Assembly: GCA_964601515.1 (NCBI GenBank)
Contig: CAZRNU010000039.1
Span: forward strand, 1 to 24,049
Length of the DNA stretch: 24,049 bases
Source: PWND01 sp964601515
Lineage (GTDB): Bacteria; Bacteroidota; Bacteroidia; Bacteroidales; UBA7960
Direction: 5' to 3'
The notes under the pieces were generated by a model, which did no database searches, had not been told where the DNA came from, and was given only the letters and a program-made list of their open reading frames with translations. The position numbers and the translations under genes are program-made. The stretch's first letter is position 1; each line of letters starts with the position of its first letter. This document shows positions 1 through 7,762 of this stretch, piece by piece.

Positions 1-587
1 ACGATGAAATTGCAATTGTGAAAAAAACGGGTATTGATATCATTGATAAAGATGTTGCCTCATGCTTGTATGCAGGCATTGTTACTGACACTGGCTCTTT
101 TAGTTATTCTAATCGTAATTCTCAAACGTATCTGATTGTTGCAGAACTTATTAATAAAGGAATCGACCCTGTTGAAATTCAAAGGTCTATTTATGACACC
201 TTTACAGAAGACAGAATGAGGCTTTTGGGTTATTGTTTAAGTGAAAAGCTATTTGTTTTGCCAAATAGAAAGGTTGCTTATATTAGTCTAACAGCCGAAG
301 AATTAATTAGGTTTAATCATAAGGAAGGTGATACAGAAGGTATTGTAAATTATGCTCTTAGCATTGGTGGTATTGAACTTGCTGCTTTTTTTATGGAGAG
401 GGATGATGTAATTAAAATATCATTCAGGTCTAGACGTTTAATAGATGTGAATAAAATCGCTCGTTTGCATTTTAATGGTGGTGGTCATATGAATGCTTCC
501 GGAGGTAAACTCAAAGTTTCAATGCAGCAAGCTATTAATTTGTTTGAAAATCTATTTAGCAATCAGGATATTAATATGTATTTTTAA
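1..587 (+). CDS. NrnA-like DHH/DHHA1 phosphoesterase, 3' part (partial)
   Basis: This is the C-terminal part of a DHH-family phosphoesterase resembling the bifunctional oligoribonuclease/PAP phosphatase NrnA. That family degrades nanoRNAs and dephosphorylates 3'-phosphoadenosine 5'-phosphate in the cytoplasm. The reading frame is open to the window edge (first full codon at base 3), so the GTG at 18 is internal and the N-terminal DHH motifs lie outside. The segment TGIVTDTGSF-like (GIVTDTGSFSY) belongs to the end of the DHH domain, and the DHHA1 signature GGGHMNASGG lies near the C terminus. The next gene starts only 3 bases after the stop, so they are probably co-transcribed. From memory, an nrnA-gldI neighbourhood is common in Bacteroidota. 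Family assignment is firm; substrate is inferred. Confidence 0.9.
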   Translation, partial: DEIAIVKKTGIDIIDKDVASCLYAGIVTDTGSFSYSNRNSQTYLIVAELINKGIDPVEIQRSIYDTFTEDRMRLLGYCLSEKLFVLPNRKVAYISLTAEELIRFNHKEGDTEGIVNYALSIGGIELAAFFMERDDVIKISFRSRRLIDVNKIARLHFNGGGHMNASGGKLKVSMQQAINLFENLFSNQDINMYF

Positions 588-590
588 GTT

Positions 591-1127
591 ATGATAAACA
601 TATACATGGTTTTGTCTAAGCTTTTCATTTTGTTACTTTCTGTTGCTTTTTTTTCTTGCAATAATCAGGAAAATAATAATAAAATTCCTGATAAAAAAGA
701 GATAGAAGATAGGATGATGAGTACTAATAAAATGATGCTTGAGATTGAACAACAGGAAATTTTAGATTTTATTGAACGTTATGGTTGGAATGTTGTTGAA
801 ACTGGTAGTGGATTGAGATACGAAATTTATCACCATGGTGAGGGGAAAAAAGTAGCTGAAGGTGATATTGTCTTTTTAAATTATGAGATTAGACTGATAT
901 CTGGTGATTTGGTGTATGCTTCTGAAAGCGAAGGTGTTAAGTCGTTTAAGGTTGGTAGTGGTGGGGTTGAAAGTGGCCTTGAAGAAGGCATCTTGCATAT
1001 GAAGGTTGGCGACAAAGCGAGATTAATAATGCCTCCGCATCTGGCTCATGGTGTTCCGGGTGACGGTGTGAAAATACCCAAAAGAATTCCTATTATTTAT
1101 TATATTGAACTAGTTGACTTAAATTAA
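591..1127 (+). CDS. gldI: GldI-type FKBP peptidyl-prolyl isomerase lipoprotein
   Basis: A 178-residue lipoprotein with one FKBP fold. The signal peptide is hydrophobic and ends at a lipobox cysteine (C23, FFSC), followed by an Asn-rich linker; an ATG at 606 is an alternative start. The FKBP domain spans roughly residues 70-178 but is divergent: the usual HYTG is NYEI, the FDSS position is YASE, the active-site tryptophan is leucine (SGLEEG) and LAYG is LAHG. This matches GldI, a PPIase-like lipoprotein needed for gliding in Flavobacterium. GldI-like genes also occur in non-gliding relatives, so motility is not implied. The protein would act in the periplasm on folding of exported proteins. 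It lies between an NrnA-like gene and two more FKBP lipoproteins. Its catalytic activity is uncertain. Confidence 0.82.
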   Translation: MINIYMVLSKLFILLLSVAFFSCNNQENNNKIPDKKEIEDRMMSTNKMMLEIEQQEILDFIERYGWNVVETGSGLRYEIYHHGEGKKVAEGDIVFLNYEIRLISGDLVYASESEGVKSFKVGSGGVESGLEEGILHMKVGDKARLIMPPHLAHGVPGDGVKIPKRIPIIYYIELVDLN

Positions 1128-1147
1128 AATCTTAAAAACAAATTATT

Positions 1148-2035
1148 ATGAAAATTTTCCAAACACTAGGTGTATTAATGGTTTTTGCATTAATTTCTCA
1201 GGCATGCAGCTCAAGCGACATTCCAGGGTATAAAAAAACAGATTCAGGTTTATATTATAAGTATCACGTAAAAGAAAAAGGGGTTAAAGCAGAAATCGGA
1301 AATATTATAACTTTCGACCTTGTTTATAGTGATGATGATGGCAATATACTTATGGATACCAGAGGTGGCTATCCTTCTGTAATGGAGCTAATTGTAAGCG
1401 AATACCCCGGCGATATTTATGAAGGTCTTTCTATGATGTCGGTTGGCGATAGTGTAAGTTTTATTCTTAACGCTGATCAATTTTTTCAGATTACTGCCAA
1501 AATGCCTGATACTGAAGAATTTGTTGCTGAAGGTAGTAAGTTGCATCTTGATATAAAGATGCTGAAGGTTCAAACTTTAGAAGAATTTGAAAAAGAATAT
1601 GAAGAATTAATGGAAAAACAAACTCAAGAAAACGACATGGCATATCAAAGAGAACAAGCTACGCTTGAACAGTATTTAAAAGATAATAATATCACTCAGG
1701 ATCCTCTTCCTAGTGGGTTAATTTTTATTGAAAAAACAAAAGGCTCTGGGGCTAAAGTTCAAGCCGGACAAGAAGTTAGTGTGCATTATACGGGTATGTT
1801 CCTTGATGGTAGAGTATTCGATAGCTCTGTTGAAAGAGGTGAGCCTATAACTTTTCCTATTGGCCGTGGTAGAGTTATCCCGGGTTGGGATGAAGGTATT
1901 TTGTTGATGAATGTTGGCGGTAAGGCTAGGTTGATTATCCCCAGCTTTTTGGCTTATGGCGACCAGGGTGCAGGAAATGTTATTCCTCCTTTTTCTACTC
2001 TTTTGTTTGATGTAGAAATTGTTGGTGTAAAATAG
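1148..2035 (+). CDS. Two-domain FKBP-type PPIase lipoprotein
   Basis: A 295-residue lipoprotein with lipobox cysteine C20 (ISQAC). The C-terminal domain (about 190-294) is a near-canonical FKBP: HYTG at 213-216, FDSS at 224-227, VIPGWDEG at 243-250 with the active-site Trp247, LAYG at 268-271 and IPPF just after. The N-terminal domain (about 35-141) follows the same fold pattern (MSVGDSVSFIL, LHLDIKMLKV) but lacks the FD pair, Trp and LAYG, so it is probably non-catalytic and may bind substrate or dimerise. The two are joined by a Glu/Gln-rich, probably helical linker (about 143-180). It lies 20 bases after the gldI-like gene. It is the only FKBP protein in the cluster that keeps the standard catalytic set. 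Confidence 0.9.
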   Translation: MKIFQTLGVLMVFALISQACSSSDIPGYKKTDSGLYYKYHVKEKGVKAEIGNIITFDLVYSDDDGNILMDTRGGYPSVMELIVSEYPGDIYEGLSMMSVGDSVSFILNADQFFQITAKMPDTEEFVAEGSKLHLDIKMLKVQTLEEFEKEYEELMEKQTQENDMAYQREQATLEQYLKDNNITQDPLPSGLIFIEKTKGSGAKVQAGQEVSVHYTGMFLDGRVFDSSVERGEPITFPIGRGRVIPGWDEGILLMNVGGKARLIIPSFLAYGDQGAGNVIPPFSTLLFDVEIVGVK

Positions 2036-2049
2036 TTTCTTCCCTTACC

Positions 2050-2061
2050 TTTAAGCTTAAA
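2050..2061. repeat. 12-base perfect palindrome between FKBP genes
   Basis: TTTAAGCTTAAA lies in the 58-base gap between the two-domain and three-domain FKBP genes. It has no T-tract, so it is not an intrinsic terminator. It could be an operator or chance in AT-rich DNA. Confidence 0.25.
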
Positions 2062-2093
2062 TTAGTATTGCTGTTTATTAAGTTTTTTATACA

Positions 2094-3281
2094 GTGGTTA
2101 GTATTTCTAATATATATAAAGTTTCGTTTATTGGCTTTTTGTTGTTTTTACTTTCTTGTAAAACTTCAAAATTGCCTAACTACAACTATTTAGAAACAAA
2201 CTCAGGTTTAAAGTATGCTGAAATAAAGAAGGGCAATGGCATTAGTCCAAGAGTTGGTGATATTGTAGTTTTTCACTATACCGGCAAACTTGAGAATGGT
2301 AATATTTTTGAAAGGTCGCGAGATAGAAATGCGCCCATATCGATTAGAATTGGAAGTAATCAATTTATCGATGGATTAAGTGAAGGTATTTTACTGATGA
2401 AGGTGGGTGATCATTTTAGTTTTGTAGTTCCTCCTCATTTGGGATATGGAAATATTGCAGTTGGGATAATTCCTCCTAATTCAACTCTTTTTTATGAGGT
2501 GGAATTGATTGATGTTAAAAGGGGTGTAGATGTTTCTAAGGCTAAAAAAGAGGAGTTTGAAAAAATTACAACAGCTTCAGGACTTACTTATGCAATTACT
2601 CATAAGGGTAAGGGACAAAAAGCTTTTGAAGGTTTATTGATTAAGGCTGATTATACCGGGTTTTATAATGGTAACAGGATTTTTGACTCTTCTGTGGAAA
2701 GTGGCAAACCTTTAGAAGCAAAATTGGGCGATAAGACTTTAATTACCGGTTTGGAAGAGGGGTTTACCTATTTACATGAGGGTGATAAAGCCAGGTTTTG
2801 GATTCCGGCATCGCTCGCTTATGGAAGTGAGGGCAGGGGTTTAATTCCTCCAAATACGGATCTTGTTTTTGATGTTGAATTGAAAGAAGTAAATCAACCT
2901 CCTCTAGTTATTCCTTTTTTTGTTGGTTTAAAAGATACTTTGGAAACAGGTTTAGGCTTAAGATATATAATTGTGGAAAAAGGGCAAGGTAATTATATTC
3001 AACCCGGTCAGATTGTGAAAATTCATTATTCTGCTTTCCTTAAAAATGGTTATATGTTTGATTCATCGGTTGAAAGAAACCAGCCTTTTACAATGGTTGC
3101 CGGTCAGGGACTTTTTATTCCTGGTTTGGATGATGCTGTTTTGCTGATGAAGGAAGGTGCTAAATATCGGTTTATTATTCCTTCTTATCTTGGCTTTGGT
3201 AAAAGAAGTTTTGGTAATATTCCTTCTCACTCTGATCTTATATTTGATATTGAAATAATAGACATAATTAATAACGATTAA
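2094..3281 (+). CDS. Three-domain FKBP-type PPIase lipoprotein
   Basis: A 395-residue lipoprotein with a GTG start and lipobox cysteine C22 (LLSC). It holds three consecutive FKBP domains: about 35-142 (HYTG, FERS, GLSEG, LGYG, IPPN), 160-256 (DYTG, FDSS, GLEEG, LAYG, IPPN) and 286-392 (HYSA, FDSS, GLDDA, LGFG, IPSH). All three have leucine at the position of the active-site tryptophan. The middle domain otherwise looks most canonical and the third has drifted furthest. Most bacterial periplasmic FKBPs have one domain, so this array suggests a multivalent chaperone more than a fast isomerase. It lies 11 bases before lgt. No ATG sits nearby that would keep the signal peptide, which supports the GTG. 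Confidence 0.88.
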   Translation: MVSISNIYKVSFIGFLLFLLSCKTSKLPNYNYLETNSGLKYAEIKKGNGISPRVGDIVVFHYTGKLENGNIFERSRDRNAPISIRIGSNQFIDGLSEGILLMKVGDHFSFVVPPHLGYGNIAVGIIPPNSTLFYEVELIDVKRGVDVSKAKKEEFEKITTASGLTYAITHKGKGQKAFEGLLIKADYTGFYNGNRIFDSSVESGKPLEAKLGDKTLITGLEEGFTYLHEGDKARFWIPASLAYGSEGRGLIPPNTDLVFDVELKEVNQPPLVIPFFVGLKDTLETGLGLRYIIVEKGQGNYIQPGQIVKIHYSAFLKNGYMFDSSVERNQPFTMVAGQGLFIPGLDDAVLLMKEGAKYRFIIPSYLGFGKRSFGNIPSHSDLIFDIEIIDIINND

Positions 3282-3292
3282 ATAAATACAAT

Positions 3293-4084
3293 ATGACACT
3301 TACACAAATTATTTGGACAGCTGCCCCTGAAATTTTTTCTATCGGACCTGTTTCTATAAGATGGTACGGCCTTTTTTGGGCTTTGTCTTTTTATCTTGGA
3401 TATGAAATTCTTTTAAGAATGTTTAAAAGGGAATCTGTTCCGGTTAAAGAGCTTGAGCATTTATTGATTTTTATGGCTGTAGGAAGTATTGTTGGGGCCA
3501 GGCTTGGACATTGTTTCTTTTATGCGTGGGACTATTATAGTCAGAATCTTGTCGAAATCCTTTATATTTGGGAAGGTGGACTAGCTAGTCATGGTGGTGC
3601 TTTCGGAATTATATTGGCTTTGTTTGCGTTTCAAAAATATAAGAGTAGCCAAAAAACTATTTGGACTTTAGATAGAATTGTTATTCCTATTGCTCTTGCT
3701 GCTGCTTTTATAAGGTTGGGAAATTTGATGAACTCCGAAATTTATGGAGTTGAAACTTCTCTTCCTTGGGGATTTATCTTCGCAAACAGGGGAGAAGAGT
3801 TAGCAAAACATCCAACTCAAATTTATGAAGCATTAGCTTATTTCGCTTTATTTGGGACTCTTTTATGGTTGTACATTAAAAGAGGTAAAACGCTTGCCGG
3901 TGGTATCTTGTCAGGGATATTTGCTTTAGGAATGTTTATTTCAAGATTCTTGATCGAATTTATAAAAGAACCTCAGGAAACTTTTGAAGAAGGTATGTTG
4001 ATTAATATGGGCCAAATTTTGAGTATTCCTATGATAATTACCGGATTTGTTCTTTTATTTCTGGCTTATAAGAAAAAGCTTTAG
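3293..4084 (+). CDS. lgt: Prolipoprotein diacylglyceryl transferase
   Basis: Lgt is the inner-membrane enzyme that moves a diacylglyceryl group from phosphatidylglycerol to the lipobox cysteine of prolipoproteins. The 263 residues form about seven membrane segments and carry the family landmarks: RWYGL at 23-27, SHGG with His100, the signature RLGNLMNSEIYG at 141-152 (a Bacteroidota-style variant of GRxGNFxNxExxG), HPTQIYEA at 173-180 and RFLIEFIKEPQ near 218-228. It is the last gene of the plus-strand cluster and follows three lipoprotein genes that need it, 11 bases after the last. Its stop codon overlaps the stop of the convergent methyltransferase gene by four bases, and its terminator lies inside that gene. 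Confidence 0.96.
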   Translation: MTLTQIIWTAAPEIFSIGPVSIRWYGLFWALSFYLGYEILLRMFKRESVPVKELEHLLIFMAVGSIVGARLGHCFFYAWDYYSQNLVEILYIWEGGLASHGGAFGIILALFAFQKYKSSQKTIWTLDRIVIPIALAAAFIRLGNLMNSEIYGVETSLPWGFIFANRGEELAKHPTQIYEALAYFALFGTLLWLYIKRGKTLAGGILSGIFALGMFISRFLIEFIKEPQETFEEGMLINMGQILSIPMIITGFVLLFLAYKKKL

Positions 4085-4797
4085 GCTCCTATAATGAATA
4101 CCGCCGGTCGTTTATTAATGTCCGGCGGATTTTTTTTCCACTCAGATATTGCTTTGGTTCTTATAAATTCGCTTTCCATTGTAATGTCAGCTGCAATGCA
4201 AAGCATCGTATTTGGTTTGCAAATCTGAAAGAGTTCCGACAGTAACTTGCTATTCCTAAAGGGAGTTTCCATAAATATCTGACTACACCCTATTTTGAAT
4301 ACAGTTGTTTCCATTTCCTTTATGGCAACTTCTCTTTCCCTTCTATCTATAGGTAAATATCCTTTAAATGCAAATGATTGTCCGCTAAAACCAGACGCCA
4401 TTAAAGCTAAAATCATTGAATTTGGTCCTGTAAGTGGTTTTACTTTAATGCCTTGACTTTGCGCAATATTCACAATAATCTGACCCGGATCAGCAATACA
4501 GGGGCATCCCGCTTCTGATAATAAACCAACGTTTTTGCCATTTTTCAAGGACTTAATAAATGAAGGAATTTCGTTGGTTTGAGTATGTTTATTCAGAACA
4601 TGAAACTTTATATCGTCTATTTTCTTATTATATCCTATTTTTACAAGAAATCTTCTCGCAGTTCGTTCATTTTCAACTATAAACTCGTCGAGGGAATTAG
4701 CAATACTAATTACTCCGGCAGGCAAAACATTTTCCACCAAACCGCCCAAATCAACAGGCAATAAATATAAAATCCCGTATATAGTTACTTTTTCCAT
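4081..4797 (-). CDS. RsmI-like tetrapyrrole-methylase-fold SAM methyltransferase
   Basis: A 238-residue SAM-dependent methyltransferase related to RsmI, which 2'-O-methylates C1402 of 16S rRNA. Landmarks are SEAGCPCIADPG (RsmI: SDAGTPxISDPG), the SAM-binding PLTGPNSMILALMASGF, FKGYLP and the C-terminal RPAVFIIG. The N terminus lacks the RsmI segments GNLxDIT and EDTR and has IVENERTARRFL instead. The protein is also shorter than RsmI (about 280 residues). This matches a Bacteroidota paralogue group; whether it methylates rRNA is not known to me. It is the last gene of the minus-strand group, overlapping the upstream PLP-enzyme gene by 13 bases and lgt by four. Confidence 0.8.
   Translation of the reverse strand: MEKVTIYGILYLLPVDLGGLVENVLPAGVISIANSLDEFIVENERTARRFLVKIGYNKKIDDIKFHVLNKHTQTNEIPSFIKSLKNGKNVGLLSEAGCPCIADPGQIIVNIAQSQGIKVKPLTGPNSMILALMASGFSGQSFAFKGYLPIDRREREVAIKEMETTVFKIGCSQIFMETPFRNSKLLSELFQICKPNTMLCIAADITMESEFIRTKAISEWKKNPPDINKRPAVFIIGA
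4101..4137 (+). terminator. Intrinsic terminator of the FKBP-lgt cluster, inside a convergent CDS
   Basis: CCGCCGG (4101-4107) and CCGGCGG (4122-4128) form a seven-base all-GC stem with a 14-base loop, followed by A and then eight T (4130-4137). This is a good rho-independent terminator for plus-strand transcripts, beginning 17 bases after the lgt stop. The same bases encode the C-terminal residues NPPDINKRPAV of the minus-strand methyltransferase. Confidence 0.85.
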
Positions 4798-5756
4798 GAA
4801 ATACTGTCTAAATCAACATTTCCTCCCGAAACAATTATTGCAGTTTTCTTATTTAGAAAATACTCTCTATTTTCGTAAATTGACGCTAATGTAACTGCAG
4901 AAGAAGGTTCAATAATTATTTTCATTCTTTCCCATACCAACTTCATCATGGATAAAACATTTTCCTCGCTTGCAGTGAAGATTTGATTAATACCGTCGAA
5001 AATAATCGGCAATGTTCTCTTACCCAATGAAGTTTTCAACCCATCACATATTGTTTGAGGATTTACAGAAGGAACAAAAGAATTAGATTTCCATGATTTG
5101 TATGCATCATCGGCATTCTTTGGCTCAGCGCCTATTACATTAATATTTGGAGCGAAGTAATTTCTTGCAAGGATAGTTCCACTAATCAAACCTCCACCCC
5201 CAATAGGAGCTATTACGTTATCAATATCAGCAATCTCATCAAGTATTTCCATCATTGCACTCGACTGGCCTGCAATAATTTTATAATCATCATATGGGTG
5301 TATAAAACTCGCCCCGGTTCTATTAATTACATCAAGCAAAGTACTTTCTCTGGCCTCAAGTGTTGGCTCACACTGAATAATTTCTGCACCATACGATTTA
5401 GTTGCATTATATTTAACAGAAGGAGCATTTCTCGGCATAACAATATATGCATTAATTCCGTTCATTTTTGCAACCATAGCCAAAGCCTGACCAAAATTGC
5501 CAGATGAGTGAGTTGCAACACCAAACTCTTTCTGTTCTTTATTTATAGCTATTACCGCATTTGTTGCACCACGGAATTTAAATGAACCTGACTTTTGAAA
5601 GTTATCACACTTAAAGAAAAAACTGCCACCAAACAAATCATTAAAAAATGAACTCGTTAGGATAGGTGTTTTATGAGCATATTTCCCAATAAGATCCTTA
5701 GCAGCCTTTATATCAGATGCTTTTGGGAAGTTATCGTTAGCAGCCAAATGAATCAT
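4785..5756 (-). CDS. Serine racemase-like / serine-threonine dehydratase (fold-type II PLP enzyme)
   Basis: A 323-residue PLP enzyme with no C-terminal ACT-type regulatory domain, so it is not biosynthetic IlvA. PLP-binding features are KSGSFKFRG with Schiff-base Lys60, SSGNFGQ (84-90), the phosphate-binding GGGG loop at 186-189 and SGGNVD near the C terminus. Recalled similarity to eukaryotic serine racemase is striking in EPKNADDAY (211-219), including the metal-site Glu211, Ala215 and Asp217, and in LVWERMKxxIEP. Ser85 matches the re-face catalytic serine. Known members racemise L- to D-serine and/or deaminate serine and threonine; which applies here is open. The start codon overlaps the phosphatase stop by one base (TAATG). 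Confidence 0.85.
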   Translation of the reverse strand: MIHLAANDNFPKASDIKAAKDLIGKYAHKTPILTSSFFNDLFGGSFFFKCDNFQKSGSFKFRGATNAVIAINKEQKEFGVATHSSGNFGQALAMVAKMNGINAYIVMPRNAPSVKYNATKSYGAEIIQCEPTLEARESTLLDVINRTGASFIHPYDDYKIIAGQSSAMMEILDEIADIDNVIAPIGGGGLISGTILARNYFAPNINVIGAEPKNADDAYKSWKSNSFVPSVNPQTICDGLKTSLGKRTLPIIFDGINQIFTASEENVLSMMKLVWERMKIIIEPSSAVTLASIYENREYFLNKKTAIIVSGGNVDLDSISWKK

Positions 5757-6226
5757 TATAAAGGCTTATTGTTTATTATCTTTTCTATAATCACATCACA
5801 TGCATTATCAAGCATGTTATAAACATTTTCGAAACCGTCGTTTCCACCGTAATAAGGGTCGGGTACATGTATGTTTTTGCCCGGAAATGCTTGATTTAGG
5901 ATAAGATCAACTTTTTGAATATCGCTATTATTTCTAGCAACCAGCTTAATATTTTCAAAGTTTTCACCATCCATAACAAAAATCTTATCAAAATTGTCGA
6001 AATCTTCAATACTAAATTTTCGAGCAGTCTGATTTTTAATGTCAATTCCATATTTGCGAGCAACTTCGATAGATCTTAGATCCGGTTTTTCACCTGTATG
6101 ATATGCAGCAGTACCGGCAGAATCAACAGTACCCTTAATTGCATTTTGTTTGAATTTCTCTTTTAGAATCCCTTCAGCCAAAGGAGAACGACAAATATTT
6201 CCCAAACAGACCATTAAAATTTTCAT
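5756..6226 (-). CDS. Low-molecular-weight protein-tyrosine phosphatase
   Basis: A 156-residue cytoplasmic phosphatase of the LMW-PTP family. The P-loop CLGNICRS (Cys7 to Arg13, CX5R) is at the N terminus, and the general-acid loop DPYYGG lies near residue 120, both as in active enzymes. No arsenate-reductase-specific cysteine pair is apparent. Bacterial members often dephosphorylate tyrosine kinases of polysaccharide export, but no such kinase is nearby. Downstream the PLP enzyme starts on its stop codon; upstream it is 87 bases from dnaA, with a hairpin and a promoter-like word between. Confidence 0.93.
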   Translation of the reverse strand: MKILMVCLGNICRSPLAEGILKEKFKQNAIKGTVDSAGTAAYHTGEKPDLRSIEVARKYGIDIKNQTARKFSIEDFDNFDKIFVMDGENFENIKLVARNNSDIQKVDLILNQAFPGKNIHVPDPYYGGNDGFENVYNMLDNACDVIIEKIINNKPL

Positions 6227-6254
6227 ACACTTTCTATATTCTTATATAAATTGA

Positions 6255-6292
6255 AAGCTAAAAGCCAAGGGAAAACCTCAAACTTTTAGCTT
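6255..6292 (-). terminator. Hairpin between dnaA and the phosphatase gene
   Basis: AAGCTAAAAG (6255-6264) and CTTTTAGCTT (6283-6292) are perfect ten-base inverted repeats with an 18-base loop, starting about 21 bases beyond the dnaA stop. On the minus strand the distal arm ends in TTT but no long T-tract follows. It may be a weak dnaA terminator, an attenuator or an mRNA 3' end stabiliser. Confidence 0.45.
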
Positions 6293-6293
6293 A

Positions 6294-6301
6294 CAAAATT
6301 A
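6294..6301 (-). promoter_or_regulatory. Possible -7 box TAATTTTG upstream of the phosphatase gene
   Basis: CAAAATTA on the plus strand reads TAATTTTG on the minus strand, fitting the Bacteroidota -7 consensus TAnnTTTG. I see no TTG at the expected -33 distance, and the hairpin would fall at the transcript start, so support is weak. Confidence 0.3.
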
Positions 6302-6313
6302 ATTTCAAAACTC

Positions 6314-7762
6314 TTAATTCTTAACTTTTATAATGTTACTAAGATCATCAACATATTTCTTAAAATTCTTATCAGTATCAGACAAGTTTTTAACTGTTTT
6401 ACAAGCATGCAAAACAGTTGCATGATCTTTATTACCTAATTTACTTCCTATTGAAGCCAAAGATGCTTTTGTAAAAGCTTTAGAAAAATACATTGCAAGT
6501 TGTCTTGCCTGCACTATTTCCCTCTTCCTGGTTTTAGAGTTAATCTTATCAAGAGGAATATTAAAATAATTGCTAACAACTTTTTGAATATATTCAACAG
6601 TAATTTCCTTCGGAGTACTTCTAACAAACTTTTCAATAATCTGAGACGCAAGCTCGAGAGTTATTTCTTTATTATTTATAGAAGATTGTGCAAGGATGCT
6701 AATTAATGCACCTTCCATTTCCCTAATATTTGTAGAAATGCTGGAAGCAATTAGCTCAATAACTTCAAAAGGCATAGTAACACCATCATTATAAAGCTTA
6801 CTTTGCAAAATAGCAATTCTAGTCTCCAAATCAGGAACCTGAAGGTCTGCAGATAAACCCCATTTAAATCTAGAAAGCAACCTATTTTCAATGCCCTGCA
6901 TTTCAACAGGAGCTTTATCACTAGAAATGATTATTTGCTTGCCGTTTTGGTGGAGGTTGTTGAAAATATGAAAAAATACATCCTGAGTTTTCTCTCTGCC
7001 AGCAAAATCGTGAATATCGTCAACAATAAGAACATCTATCATCTGATAAAAATGAATAAAATCATTCTGATTTTTATTTCTGATAGAATCGATAAACTGA
7101 GTAGTAAACTGTTCTGCAGTGACATAAAGAACGGTTTTGTCAGGAAAATTGTTTTTTACTTCTATTCCAATTGCATGAGCAAGGTGTGTTTTACCCAAAC
7201 CACTGCTGCTGTATATAAGTAAAGGATTAAAAGAAGTTTTACCCGGGTTTTGAGCAACAGCTAAACCGGCACTTCTTGCTAGCCTATTGCAATCACCCTG
7301 AATAAAATTGTCAAAGTTGAACGAATCTATCAATTGAGATTTAATGTTCAGCTTTTTCAATCCCGGTATTACAAATGGATTTGGAATAGATTTTTCAAAA
7401 TCGTCATTTACATTTATAGGCATAGTTATAGGTGGATTTTTTATGGCTTTTTTATTCAACGCAGGCGCATTTACAGTATAAGGTGAATTCTTCATGGAAT
7501 TCTGCGAAGTATCCATTATTATATTATACTCTAATCTGCCTTCCGGACCAAGTTCTTTTTTAATTGTTTTTCTTAATAAATCAATATAATGCTCTTCAAG
7601 CCATTCATAAAAAAACTGGCTTGGAACCTGAATAGTAAGTATACTATTAACCAACCTCACAGGTTTAATTGGTTCAAACCATGTGGCAAAACTATGCGGA
7701 CTGATATTATCCTTAATAATATTCAAACATTTTGACCATATCAATTCATGCATATTGTTCAT
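6314..7762 (-). CDS. dnaA: Chromosomal replication initiator DnaA
   Basis: DnaA is the AAA+ ATPase that binds and opens oriC. The 482 residues show domain I (1-80, SFATWFEPI), a linker (about 85-140), the AAA+ domain with Walker A SSSGLGKTH (185-193, where many homologues have GG first), Walker B VLIVDDIHDFAG (244-255), the sensor 1 stretch IIISSDKAP, the arginine-finger segment NRLLSRF, and a C-terminal DNA-binding domain with NKDHATVLHACKTV. The ATG at 7762 is normal; M4 is an alternative. Length is typical for the phylum. The upstream 153 bases contain no good DnaA box (TTATNCACA), so the origin is probably elsewhere. The genes after it are unrelated to replication. Confidence 0.97.
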   Translation of the reverse strand: MNNMHELIWSKCLNIIKDNISPHSFATWFEPIKPVRLVNSILTIQVPSQFFYEWLEEHYIDLLRKTIKKELGPEGRLEYNIIMDTSQNSMKNSPYTVNAPALNKKAIKNPPITMPINVNDDFEKSIPNPFVIPGLKKLNIKSQLIDSFNFDNFIQGDCNRLARSAGLAVAQNPGKTSFNPLLIYSSSGLGKTHLAHAIGIEVKNNFPDKTVLYVTAEQFTTQFIDSIRNKNQNDFIHFYQMIDVLIVDDIHDFAGREKTQDVFFHIFNNLHQNGKQIIISSDKAPVEMQGIENRLLSRFKWGLSADLQVPDLETRIAILQSKLYNDGVTMPFEVIELIASSISTNIREMEGALISILAQSSINNKEITLELASQIIEKFVRSTPKEITVEYIQKVVSNYFNIPLDKINSKTRKREIVQARQLAMYFSKAFTKASLASIGSKLGNKDHATVLHACKTVKNLSDTDKNFKKYVDDLSNIIKVKN

